Below, in pieces: positions 27,241 through 36,697 of a stretch of DNA of 64,000 nucleotides (position 1 is its first letter; the number at the start of each line of letters is the position of its first letter). A program made the position numbers and the translations under genes. The notes under the pieces are model-generated. The model was not told the DNA's origin, did no database searches, and saw only the letters and a list, made by a program, of their open reading frames with translations. This DNA is from Silvibacterium bohemicum (GTDB lineage: Bacteria > Acidobacteriota > Terriglobia > Terriglobales > Acidobacteriaceae): the NCBI RefSeq assembly GCF_001006305.1, contig NZ_LBHJ01000004.1:248001-312000 (forward strand), given 5' to 3'.

Positions 27241-27322
27241 ACTGCTCGGGCCGTCTTTCTTTACACTTACCAGTGATTTGAGAGGCGGCTAGTTTCGGGT
27301 TTCGCGCTTCTAATCCAGCGAG

Positions 27323-29131
<1,809 letters not shown>

Positions 29132-29137
29132 AGTTCG

Positions 29138-30388
29138 ATGGCAAGGATTGAGCTTCCCGAAGAGACGCGCAAGAGAGTCGAAGCAATTGGCACGACGGAG
29201 TTCGTGCTGGGGATTGCCGGCCCTGTTCATCCGCAAGATCTGCGCGCCAAGGCTATCGAGTGGATTTCTTCTCTGGCTACCACGCCGCTCAAAACCGTGA
29301 TCGTTTACATGGGAGTGGATGAGAGAGCCCAGACCAGGCCGCCCGCCGGCGTGATTGAGTTCGTGCCTTACCCACCCTCGCAGGGCGATCCGTCGACCGG
29401 CCCGTGGATGGAAATCGCCAATGCGCAACGGAGTGCGCTGGCACTGGCTTCGCTGCTCCAGGCCAAGGTCTGCGCAGTCGTCCATAGCGACCTCGCGGCG
29501 TTGCTCGATCCGGCATCGCGCTTTCTGGTTGCGCCGGTTTTCGATGGTAAATTCGACCTGGTAAGCCCGATCTATCCGGAGAGCAAGTACGAGGGGCTGA
29601 TCAACAAGGGCTTGCTGGCGCCGCTATCCCGCGCTTTATTTGGCCGGCGTGTCCGCTTTCCTTTACCCTTCGATTTCTGCGCCTCGGCGCGCCTGCTTCC
29701 CAAGCTCGTGGATCCCAATCCGCCGCGCAGCCAACCCGGTGCACAGCTGCTTTGGCCTTCGAATATCGTCGCGATGGAAGGCGGCCAGATCGGTCAGGCT
29801 CATATCCGTGCCAGCCATACCACCCAGAGCGATGGCCTGGAGCTGAGCGCGGTTCTGGGACAGCTGGTTGGCAGCCTCTTTCAGGAAATCGAAGCCTGTG
29901 CTGCCCAATGGCAAAGGGTACGCGGTTCGCAGCCCGCCGAAATATTCGGCGCGCCGCCGCCCGAGGGGGAAACGACCGAAACCCCGGCTGACGTTAAGCC
30001 GCTCGACACCCATCCACTCTTCGATTCTTTCCTGCTCGGCTCGCGAAATCTGGAAGAGGTCTGGCGGCTGGTGCTGCCTCCGGTCTCACTCTTCGAACTG
30101 AAGCGCCTTACCCGTCTCACTCCCGAGCAATTCCGCATGCCTGACGAGCTGTGGGCCCGCATTGTCTACGATTTCGCGCTGGCCTATCGCCTGCGCCGCA
30201 TCGGACGCACGCATCTGCTCGGCGCACTTACGCCGTTATATCTCGGCTGGGTAGCATCGTACGCACAGGACGTAGGCAGCACTTCGGCTGCCGAAGCCGA
30301 CCAGCGTCTCGACCGGCTGGCGCGCATCTTCGAAAGCAATAAACCATATTTCTTATCCCGGTGGAGATGGCCGGACAGAACTAACTAG
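29138..30388 (+). CDS. Glycosyltransferase, GT81-like (glucosyl-/mannosylglycerate type)
   Basis: 416 residues. The middle part, FDGKFDLVSPIYPESKYEGLINKGLLAPLSRALFGRRVRFPLPFDFCASARL (read in pieces, about residues 135-185), follows the pattern of glucosyl-3-phosphoglycerate and mannosylglycerate synthases: a P-x-Y stretch, a 'N-LL-PL-RALFG' helix and a basic loop. A clear DxD is missing; AVVHSDLAALL may stand for it. A helical C-terminal part (about 290-410) is long. If the call holds, it makes a compatible-solute precursor; alternatively it is another GT-A enzyme using trehalose or maltose. It is coupled to treS (6-nt gap) and followed by a membrane gene (22-nt gap). Confidence 0.5.
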   Translation: MARIELPEETRKRVEAIGTTEFVLGIAGPVHPQDLRAKAIEWISSLATTPLKTVIVYMGVDERAQTRPPAGVIEFVPYPPSQGDPSTGPWMEIANAQRSALALASLLQAKVCAVVHSDLAALLDPASRFLVAPVFDGKFDLVSPIYPESKYEGLINKGLLAPLSRALFGRRVRFPLPFDFCASARLLPKLVDPNPPRSQPGAQLLWPSNIVAMEGGQIGQAHIRASHTTQSDGLELSAVLGQLVGSLFQEIEACAAQWQRVRGSQPAEIFGAPPPEGETTETPADVKPLDTHPLFDSFLLGSRNLEEVWRLVLPPVSLFELKRLTRLTPEQFRMPDELWARIVYDFALAYRLRRIGRTHLLGALTPLYLGWVASYAQDVGSTSAAEADQRLDRLARIFESNKPYFLSRWRWPDRTN

Positions 30389-30410
30389 CGTCCATCAAGG
30401 AGGAACAGTT

Positions 30411-31115
30411 ATGTGGGAGCATATCGAGCAGGCGCTTCAGGATTCGATGGGGCGGGTGACTACGAAGATCGCCACGCTGCTACCCGGGATTCTCGCATTT
30501 ATCCTGGCCCTCTTAATCTTTCTCATCCTGGCGTGGCTATTTTCCGTTCTGGTCCGGGCGCTGCTGAAGGCGGTCAAATTCGACGAGCGGCTGGGCAGCG
30601 GAGCCAATACTCTCACGGAATGGTCGCCGGCCAGCACTCCTACCTCGCTGGCCACGCGCATCGTCTTCTGGGGATTTGTCGCCATCGGCGTGCTGGTGGG
30701 CGTCTCAGCATTTGAGGCAGCATCGGCCGAACCAGCCGTCTCGGCCTACATGTTCACTTACCTGCCGCATATCGTGGGAGCGGCGCTGCTCTTCTTCGTC
30801 GGGAATATCCTGGCGCGGTTCCTCTCGCGCAGCGTGCTGATCACCGCGGTCAATCTGAACCTGCACTACGCCCGGCTGCTGGCGACAGGCGCCAAATGGC
30901 TGGTGCTGATCCTCACCACGGCCATGGCATTGGACCATCTCTCGATAGGGGGCCAGATCGTGGACCTGGCCTTCGGAATTCTCTTCGGCGGAATTGTCCT
31001 GGCGCTGGCCCTCGCCGTCGGCCTGGGATCGCGGGACCTAGTGAGCCGCTCGCTTGAGCGCGAGGCCAGCCGCCCCATGGAAACGCAGCAGGAGGAACGC
31101 CTGCACCACTTTTAG
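30411..31115 (+). CDS. TM-helix (MscS-like) conserved membrane protein
   Basis: 234 residues with two halves of similar layout: LPGILAFILALLIFLILAWLFSVLVRALLKAVKFDERLG and LPHIVGAALLFFVGNILARFLSRSV, each the 'conserved TM helix' found in MscS-related proteins, followed by ALDHLSIGGQIVDLAFGILFGGIVLALALAVGLGSRDL. The beta domain of true MscS channels is missing. Such proteins are thought to form small mechanosensitive or ion channels; that is family inference. AAGGAGG lies 8-14 nt before the ATG. Third gene of the treS unit, so a role in osmotic shift fits the context. Confidence 0.8.
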   Translation: MWEHIEQALQDSMGRVTTKIATLLPGILAFILALLIFLILAWLFSVLVRALLKAVKFDERLGSGANTLTEWSPASTPTSLATRIVFWGFVAIGVLVGVSAFEAASAEPAVSAYMFTYLPHIVGAALLFFVGNILARFLSRSVLITAVNLNLHYARLLATGAKWLVLILTTAMALDHLSIGGQIVDLAFGILFGGIVLALALAVGLGSRDLVSRSLEREASRPMETQQEERLHHF

Positions 31116-31173
31116 AAAAAAAGCGGTCCCGGAGTCGATCCAGACGGAGAAATGACTTGCAGGCCCTGTTGGG

Positions 31174-31404
31174 CTAAATGGAGGGAGAAAGAAGCAGAGG
31201 ATCGATGAGCGGCAGCGGTTTGATTGCCGGCACGGTTACCGCGACATAGCTACCGCTGGCAAGATCGGCGAAAACGCGGTTCGCGGTGTCTTCAACGCGC
31301 GTGGAATTGATATGAAGTCCATGAACGGCTCTCATGGCAATGGTGGATAGGAGAAAGCGATTGGCTACCCGTGATCCTGCGGAGAACACCAGCTCTGAGC
31401 GCAC
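31174..31404 (-). CDS. RNA polymerase omega-subunit-like small protein
   Basis: 76 residues from a GTG start with GAGG 5 nt before it. The segment RSELVFSAGSRVANRFLLSTIAMRAVHGLHINSTRVEDTANRVFADLASG follows the pattern of acidobacterial omega (RpoZ): RSxLVF, V-NR-x-L, A-x-x-A, LH-x-x-TR-x-x-DT-x-N-x-V. RpoZ normally has CQLA-x-KAxRKLH here; the core Lys/Arg set is changed (RAVHGLH). Omega helps RNA polymerase assembly. This copy is diverged and may be a paralogue or decaying; the true rpoZ is not in the window. Hydrophobic tail (IKPLPLIDPLLLSPSI) is odd. It has no neighbour on its strand. Confidence 0.5.
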   Translation of the reverse strand: MRSELVFSAGSRVANRFLLSTIAMRAVHGLHINSTRVEDTANRVFADLASGSYVAVTVPAIKPLPLIDPLLLSPSI

Positions 31405-31605
31405 TGCAGCCTCAATTCATTGCAAACAAAGGGGAAGAGGGTCGCAACCGGAAATTCGAAGGACCGAAAGGGTGAGAGGAAAGCCCACCGCACCCGGACG
31501 GCGCGGATTCTTCGATCATACGCCCGGCGATCACGATCCCCTACAAGAATCGGCGGCAGCGGCAATCATTCGCCAGCGATGGTAATCATTAGCCCGAGGC
31601 AGTGA

Positions 31606-31785
31606 TCATTCGTCGGAGCTGAGGATATCGACCAGAGTCTCTCTATGCTTAGACTTGCGCTTCAGAGCTCGCGGGCTGTCGACGATGATTTTCTCCGGTT
31701 TGGGCTGGCCCACACGCTCGCGGGCGTTAGCCTTGACCGCTTTGACGGCCGAAAAGGTTTTTTTCTTTGCTTTTTTGGCGGCCAT
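31606..31785 (-). CDS. Small lysine-rich basic protein
   Basis: 59 residues, about one third Lys/Arg, beginning MAAKKAKKKTFSAVKAVKANA and ending in ETLVDILSSDE. No membrane or signal segment. The composition suits a nucleic-acid-binding or ribosome-associated peptide; that is a guess. ATG 31785 is preferred; an ATG at 31893 would add 36 unconvincing residues. Only a weak GGGAC stands in the ribosome-binding-site position. Divergent from the zinc-ribbon gene at 32018. Confidence 0.5.
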   Translation of the reverse strand: MAAKKAKKKTFSAVKAVKANARERVGQPKPEKIIVDSPRALKRKSKHRETLVDILSSDE

Positions 31786-32017
31786 TCTGCGCGTCCCGAT
31801 CCTGTTTTCCCAGCTTCCGACAAGTCTAGAGCATTTTCTTCCGATCTGATTCTCTGAAGGCGGACCTATCAAGCGTGGTTTTTCTGCAAACAATATTGCG
31901 CCGGGCTGGCTTCTGCCATGCGCAAAAAAGCGGCTTGAGTCAAAGCTTCAGATTGGGGGCTTCCCTGCACGGGTGCTGATCCATACAATCGAAGCTGGAG
32001 CAGAGACGGTACCCCTT

Positions 32018-32299
32018 ATGGAAGAGCGCGATTTCTTTGACGAGAAGGCAGAGCAGCGAAACCACAATTTGACCTGCCCACACTGCGGCAAGGCAGATGA
32101 ATATCAGCTAGGCTGGCTGGTCCGCCGCAAGAAGAACGGTCTGCCGCGCAACGCCGATGAACGCGATCGCGCGCGCTTCGCCAAAGCCCAGTCGTACATG
32201 GTGCGGAAAGACGATATGGTCGCCTGCAAGAATATCCGCTGCCGAAAGCGCTTTGAAGTTGCAGGCATCCAGTCGGTAGCCTTCCTGCAGTCCGCCTAA
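32018..32299 (+). CDS. Small zinc-ribbon protein
   Basis: 93 residues that I do not assign to a named family. Two cysteine pairs, CPHC (about residue 20) and a later C-x3-C pair (ACKNIRCRKRFEV, about 76), with basic stretches between (GWLVRRKKNGLPRNADERDRARFAKAQ), look like a single split zinc ribbon. No membrane segment. Start at ATG 32018; an in-frame ATG at 31973 is less likely. A nucleic-acid-binding role is plausible but not shown. A TACAAT at 31984-31989 may be its -10 element. Confidence 0.6.
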   Translation: MEERDFFDEKAEQRNHNLTCPHCGKADEYQLGWLVRRKKNGLPRNADERDRARFAKAQSYMVRKDDMVACKNIRCRKRFEVAGIQSVAFLQSA

Positions 32300-32306
32300 G
32301 GATTCG

Positions 32307-32376
32307 CCGTCCAGGCAACCGTGTCCTTCGGCGGGACTGGCCGTCCAGGCGTCTGCGCCTTCGACGCTTATCGTTT
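32307..32376. repeat. Dispersed intergenic repeat, copy 1
   Basis: Contains a 21-bp stretch (32332-32352) identical to 34974-34994, beginning CGGGACTGGCCGTCC, and then CTGCGCCTTCG-N-CGC as in copy 2. A shorter piece, GCCGTCCAGGC, recurs at 32306-32317. Two partial copies 2.6 kb apart, both just after a stop codon. Confidence 0.6.
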
Positions 32377-32401
32377 CTCAGAATAGCTGGAGCTATTGAG
32401 C

Positions 32402-32455
32402 AAAAAACCGGCTCTCATTTTTTCGCTCGATCTGCGAAAGGATGAGAGCCGGTTT
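32402..32455 (-). terminator. Terminator of rpiA
   Basis: 14-bp arms AAACCGGCTCTCAT (32405-32418) and ATGAGAGCCGGTTT (32442-32455), then a T-run on the minus strand, 36 nt after the rpiA stop. Confidence 0.85.
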
Positions 32456-32490
32456 TCTGTGATGCCAATGGTTCTTAGCGAAGCGACAGA

Positions 32491-33210
32491 TCAGCGCGAC
32501 GGTTCGAGGATCTGTATGCCCTCGATGCTTCCGATGACCACCTGGCTTGCCATCCCCAGGAATAGCCCATGTTCGACGACGCCTACGGTCCGGTTAAAGG
32601 CCTCGGCGGCGTTCTCCGCGGACAGGCCGGACTGCGGCAGATTGCAGTGCAGGATGTAGTGGTGGCCATCGGTGACGTAAGGCTCGCCATCCTCTTTCAC
32701 CCGCAACTCCGGCGCAAAACCTTGCTCGCGCAGGCGAGCGGCCGTAGTCTCCCAACCGAAGGGGACGACCTCGACCGGCACGGTGAAGACCGATCCCAGC
32801 TTGGTCACCAGCTTGCGCGGATCGACGGCGATGAGCAGGCGTCCACTGGCCATGGCGACGATCTTCTCGCGCAACAGCGCCCCGCCGTGGCCCTTGATGA
32901 GGTGTAAAGTTTCGTTCTGCACCTCGTCGGCTCCGTCGATCGTGAGGTCGAGATGGGGCTGGTGAGCGAAGTCGGTGATAGGGATGCCCAGGCTAAGCGC
33001 TTGGCGGTGGGACTGTTCCGATGTGGCAATGGCGGTGATGTGCAGGCCGGCTGCAACGCGGCGGCCTACCTCTTCGATAACGAGGGCGGAGGTGCTGCCG
33101 GAACCGAGCCCGACGGCCATGCCCTCCTTCACTTGCGAAGCGGCCCATTCCGCGGCTTTCCGTTTCGCGGCCTCGGCCGGATCCTGTTGCTTTGGGAAAC
33201 TCATGCTCAT
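32491..33210 (-). CDS. rpiA: Ribose-5-phosphate isomerase A
   Basis: 239 residues. GLGSGSTSALVIEEV (phosphate site), DLTIDGADEVQNETLHLIKGHGGALLREKIVA (catalytic Asp, Glu and Lys motifs), and KLVTKLGS match RpiA from many bacteria. The enzyme interconverts ribose 5-phosphate and ribulose 5-phosphate in the pentose phosphate pathway. Start at ATG 33210; a second ATG two codons on (33204) is equally possible. 90 nt downstream of an MDR reductase gene on the same strand, so a joint transcript is possible. Confidence 0.95.
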   Translation of the reverse strand: MSMSFPKQQDPAEAAKRKAAEWAASQVKEGMAVGLGSGSTSALVIEEVGRRVAAGLHITAIATSEQSHRQALSLGIPITDFAHQPHLDLTIDGADEVQNETLHLIKGHGGALLREKIVAMASGRLLIAVDPRKLVTKLGSVFTVPVEVVPFGWETTAARLREQGFAPELRVKEDGEPYVTDGHHYILHCNLPQSGLSAENAAEAFNRTVGVVEHGLFLGMASQVVIGSIEGIQILEPSR

Positions 33211-33300
33211 GGTGATATCACGTTGAACGGAAAAGCTCCAGTTTGGCGGGCAGTGAGCTCACCGCAGGTTCTCGGCGGTGATTTTTTAGCGGTCCGAAGG

Positions 33301-34263
33301 TCAGGGTTGGAAGACGAGACGAGTGCCTTGTTCTTTGGTGTTCCAAAGAGCTTCCACATCGCGCAAGGGAGCGGTTGTGACTTTAAATTGGAAGGGCTTG
33401 ACTGCGGCGGCCTGAAAGAAGTCGCGGAGGGCATTCACGATCTGCTGCAGCGAGGCACTACCGAATCCGCTGCCCAGGAGTTCGAGGCCGGAGCTGCGCA
33501 GGGTGGCGGCGGGCAGCGAGATAGTCCCTCCCGCGCTGGAGCCTATCTGTACAAAGCGCACGCGCGGAGCAGCTTTGCTCAGCCCCTTTTGTGAGATAGC
33601 TGCGAGCAGGGCCTCAGCCGGCAGCCCCCACAGATAATCGAGGACAACATCGATTCCGCCTTCGAGGTGTGCGGCGCGAAAGGCGGAGATCAGAGCATCC
33701 TGCGGCTGATCGAGAGAGATGACGGCATCCGCTCCCAGCTCCTTGAGCCCTTCCAGAGCCTGCGGATTGCGTCCTGCAGCGACAACCCGGCGCGCTCCGA
33801 GACGTCTTGCAATTTGAACCGCGAGCTGTCCGGCAACGCCGGTTGCGCCCAGGATAAGCACGCTTTCTCCCGCGGTAAACCTGGCCCGTTCGGCGAGCGC
33901 GACCTGGGAAGACATGCCGGGATTGGCGATACCGGCCGCTGTTGCGTCGTCGAGTCCCTCGGGCAATGGCAGGCGCATCAACCCGACGGCCACTGCCCGC
34001 TCGGCGAATGTTCCGTAGGGGCTGCGCGATGCCCCGAAATAGACACGCGTGCCATCTTCGAGACGGCCGACTCCGTCGACTCCGGGAATGAACGGCAGCT
34101 CGCCGGTACTGCCGTAATGCGTGCCGTTGGCCAGAGACTTCACGATGGCATGCAGTCCAGCGGCGGTCACGGTGACCAGGGCTTCGCCCTCCTGCGCAAT
34201 CGGATCGGGAAATGTCGTGTAGCGAGGCGGGGCATCGAAGGCTTGGACCACTGCTGCATTCAC
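33301..34263 (-). CDS. Zinc-independent MDR oxidoreductase
   Basis: 320 residues. N-terminal GroES-like domain (about 1-110: LPFIPGVDGVGRLEDGTRVYFG) and NADPH site LILGATGVAGQLAVQIARRLGARRVVAAGRN. The Zn ligands of alcohol dehydrogenases are missing, as in quinone reductases. Substrate unknown; the QP-rich end LVFQP is usual. Start at ATG 34263 is backed by GAGGAGAAAAT upstream on the minus strand. The rpiA gene lies 90 nt downstream. Confidence 0.82.
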   Translation of the reverse strand: MNAAVVQAFDAPPRYTTFPDPIAQEGEALVTVTAAGLHAIVKSLANGTHYGSTGELPFIPGVDGVGRLEDGTRVYFGASRSPYGTFAERAVAVGLMRLPLPEGLDDATAAGIANPGMSSQVALAERARFTAGESVLILGATGVAGQLAVQIARRLGARRVVAAGRNPQALEGLKELGADAVISLDQPQDALISAFRAAHLEGGIDVVLDYLWGLPAEALLAAISQKGLSKAAPRVRFVQIGSSAGGTISLPAATLRSSGLELLGSGFGSASLQQIVNALRDFFQAAAVKPFQFKVTTAPLRDVEALWNTKEQGTRLVFQP

Positions 34264-34688
34264 GCGGATTTTCTCCTCAAAAAATAGGTTAGATCAGTCT
34301 GCAGATTCACGTTTCACAAGCGCGAAGATCGATTCGATCTGAACTTTATCCTCGCCGCCTTCCGTGAGCAACCGGCAGGGTGCGCCTGCATCAATTTTTT
34401 CTCGAATATTCCTCCATGCTGATGACTTGCTAAAAGACTCCGATGCAGACGGAGCGGATTCCGCAAAATACCGCGTTTGGACGATCAAAAGTGAGGCCGG
34501 CGGGTGATCGGCTGAACGGCATGTGCCGATAACTGAAAAACCGCCGCATCTTTTGGTCGCAGCGCCGATGGCTGGGCAATAAAGAAGCGGTGGGCGTATC
34601 TCAAAGAACGAAACGCGTGATTTAATGGTTGGCAGAGGCGGACGGGTGGATTCCGCGCCTCGCCAGATTTGCAAGGGAGTGAACCACG
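34264..34688. other. 425-bp intergenic region, no convincing gene
   Basis: Upstream of two divergent genes. A minus-strand frame (34294-34674, 126 codons) is open and its end reads like protein (REKIDAGAPCRLLTEGGEDKVQIESIF), but it has no ribosome-binding site or known pattern. It might be a gene remnant. The AAGGGAG of the plus-strand gene lies at its right edge. Confidence 0.4.
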
Positions 34689-34964
34689 ATGGCTAATCCT
34701 TTAATACCTGTGAGTGAGCGAGCCGCATCGCCCGATCAGATTGAGGCAATCGACAATCGCCGCCGCTGGGGCCTGGCCTTCCAGGTGATTGCCGGTCAAT
34801 TCGCGTTCTTCGCTGTGCTGCTGACATTGTGGTCGGGGCAAGACCTGACCTACTCCCCGCACTGGATGCACCCGATGTTCTATTACAACGTGCTGGCCGG
34901 CGCTCTGGCGCTGATTCTGGGGATTTACGGATCCTATCTGAAGCGCGGCGCCCCGGAATTCTAG
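34689..34964 (+). CDS. Small two-TM membrane protein
   Basis: 91 residues with two membrane segments (about 28-49, VIAGQFAFFAVLLTLWSG, and 64-84, YNVLAGALALILGIYGSYL) and a short N-terminal cytosolic part (RAASPDQIEAIDNRRR). I do not recognise the family. ATG 34689 is preceded by AAGGGAG at a good distance. The gene has its own terminator at 35076-35098, so it is a single-gene unit. Confidence 0.65.
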   Translation: MANPLIPVSERAASPDQIEAIDNRRRWGLAFQVIAGQFAFFAVLLTLWSGQDLTYSPHWMHPMFYYNVLAGALALILGIYGSYLKRGAPEF

Positions 34965-34973
34965 GGGACTCGC

Positions 34974-35037
34974 CGGGACTGGCCGTCCAGGCGTTCTCAG
35001 CCTGCGGCGGGTCTCTTCTCTGCGCCTTCGGCGCGAG
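34974..35037. repeat. Dispersed intergenic repeat, copy 2
   Basis: Shares 21 bp exactly with 32332-32352 and continues, after about 24 extra bases, with CTGCGCCTTCGGCGC. It sits between the stop codon and the terminator of the 2-TM gene. Confidence 0.6.
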
Positions 35038-35075
35038 CATGTTCCGGTTCACAACGCATAGTGTTACAAAGTCAG

Positions 35076-35098
35076 GCAGGGCTTCGGCCCTGCTTTTT
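35076..35098 (+). terminator. Intrinsic terminator after the 2-TM gene
   Basis: GCAGGGC-TTCG-GCCCTGC followed by TTTTT: perfect 7-bp stem with a stable UUCG tetraloop. Confidence 0.92.
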
Positions 35099-35181
35099 GT
35101 TTGCTAGCTCCGAAAGAGGGAGTGAAAAGAGTGCGACGAACCCAGATCGGAAATTCTAAAAATCCTATAGAAGGATTCACC

Positions 35182-36651
35182 ATGGATCGCCGGGCGTTTC
35201 TTCAAAACGCGGCCAAGGTCGCGGTAGGATCTTCTGCACTGCTGGCTCTGCCTTCCCGCTCGCATGCCTTCTATGCTGATAATCCCACCGCAACCTTCAT
35301 CAGCACGACCGAGACCTCGCCGTGGCAACGAAAAGATCTGCGGGCTCCTGGCTGGCTCTGGGATACGCTCGACCTCCAGATTGCAACCGAGAGCAGCAGT
35401 CCCGCGATGGAAGGCTTCGGTGCCTGCTTCAACGAGCTGGGCTGGACTTCTCTGCAGATACTGAGCGCGGAGGACCGGGAAAGCATTCTGAAAGAGATGT
35501 TCGCTCCGGATCAGGGCGTGGGAACGGGCGCGAACTTCACCCTCTGCCGCATGCCCATTGGAGCCAATGACTTCTCGCGCGGCTGGTATTCGTACGACGA
35601 GACTCCGGGCGATTTCTCGCTCGATCACTTCAGCATCGCGAACGATCGGGAGACCCTAGTTCCCTTCATCCAGAACGCACAGAAGTACAATCCCGCCCTG
35701 CGGGTATGGGCATCGCCGTGGAGTCCTCCTTCGTGGATGAAGAAGAACAAGCACTATGCCGAGGCCATGCAGCGGCCCGGCCTGGCGCCGAATGGATTAC
35801 GTCCCGATCAGGTGGGCCGCGAAGGCGAGGACATGTTCATCCAGGAGGAGCGCTACTTCGCGGCGTATGCGAAGTATTTCGGCAAGTTCGTCGATGCGTA
35901 CAAGCAGCAGGGGATTTCCATCGGCATGGTGATGCCGCAAAACGAGTTCAACTCCGCGCAGCCGTTTCCGAGCTGCACCTGGACTCCGGAGGGATTGGCG
36001 CGCTTCGTTCGCCACCTGGGCCCGGCCATGGATGAGCGTGGGGTGAAGCTCTTCTTCGGCACGCTGGAGCGCGGAAATCCGCAACTGCTGGACCGCGTCC
36101 TTGCGGATCGCGATTCGGGCCGCTGGATCAAGGGTGTCGGCCTCCAGTGGGCGGGCAAGAATGCGATTCGCACCATTCACCGGGAGCATCCCGAACTGGT
36201 GCTGTATCAGTCCGAACAAGAGTGCGGCGACGGCAAGAACGACTGGAGCTATGCCGGTTACTGCTGGGACCTGATGCGGCACTACCTGCAGAATGGCGCG
36301 ACCGGCTACATGTACTGGAACCTCTCGCTGCAGACGGGCGGCGAAAGCCATTGGGGCTGGCCGCAGAATTCATTAGTGACGGTCGATCCAGGGACGAAGC
36401 ACTATCGCTTCAACCACGAGTACTACCTGCTGAAGCATGTGAGCCACTTCGTGCAGCCAGGGGCGCGGCGGCTGGATACGGATGGCACCTTCGAGAACGG
36501 GCTGGCTTATCTGAATCGGGACCGGAGCGTGGCAGTGATCCTGCGGAACGAGAGCGATCGCGAGCGGCCTATCAACGTCTCGGTGGGCGAGCGACAGATC
36601 GCTGCAACCATGCAGCCGGATTCGTTCAATACCCTTCTCATACCCGGATAG
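35182..36651 (+). CDS. GH30-family glycoside hydrolase, Tat-exported
   Basis: 489 residues. The N-terminus has a twin-arginine pattern, MDRRAFLQNAAKVAVGSSALLALPSRSHA, so folded export is likely. The rest is a GH30 (alpha/beta)8 barrel with a C-terminal beta-sandwich: MEGFGACFNELGW, acid/base Glu255 in MPQNEFNS, nucleophile Glu345 in YQSEQECGDG, and GYMYWNLSLQTGGESHWGWPQ. Members act on beta-1,6-glucans, glucosylceramide or xylan; the subfamily is not fixed here. ATG 35182 has AAGGA. Start of a probable unit with the GH42 gene 46 nt on. Confidence 0.85.
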   Translation: MDRRAFLQNAAKVAVGSSALLALPSRSHAFYADNPTATFISTTETSPWQRKDLRAPGWLWDTLDLQIATESSSPAMEGFGACFNELGWTSLQILSAEDRESILKEMFAPDQGVGTGANFTLCRMPIGANDFSRGWYSYDETPGDFSLDHFSIANDRETLVPFIQNAQKYNPALRVWASPWSPPSWMKKNKHYAEAMQRPGLAPNGLRPDQVGREGEDMFIQEERYFAAYAKYFGKFVDAYKQQGISIGMVMPQNEFNSAQPFPSCTWTPEGLARFVRHLGPAMDERGVKLFFGTLERGNPQLLDRVLADRDSGRWIKGVGLQWAGKNAIRTIHREHPELVLYQSEQECGDGKNDWSYAGYCWDLMRHYLQNGATGYMYWNLSLQTGGESHWGWPQNSLVTVDPGTKHYRFNHEYYLLKHVSHFVQPGARRLDTDGTFENGLAYLNRDRSVAVILRNESDRERPINVSVGERQIAATMQPDSFNTLLIPG

Positions 36652-36697
36652 AGCTCATCCCCGGTTAGAATGGGCAGCTGCTTTCTTCAGGAGATTC

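Noticed and set aside
30411-31115. Full MscS channel
   Set aside because: The soluble beta domain of MscS is missing; only the conserved TM-helix part is present.
31116-31605. Possible tRNA or structured RNA between the TM-helix gene and the basic protein gene
   Set aside because: No cloverleaf or CCA end could be built; the left part is explained by the omega-like gene and 31405-31605 shows nothing clear.
34294-34674. 126-codon minus-strand frame in the gap before the 2-TM gene
   Set aside because: No ribosome-binding site, unusual composition and no family; only its last 40 codons look protein-like, so it is mentioned as a possible remnant but not called a gene.
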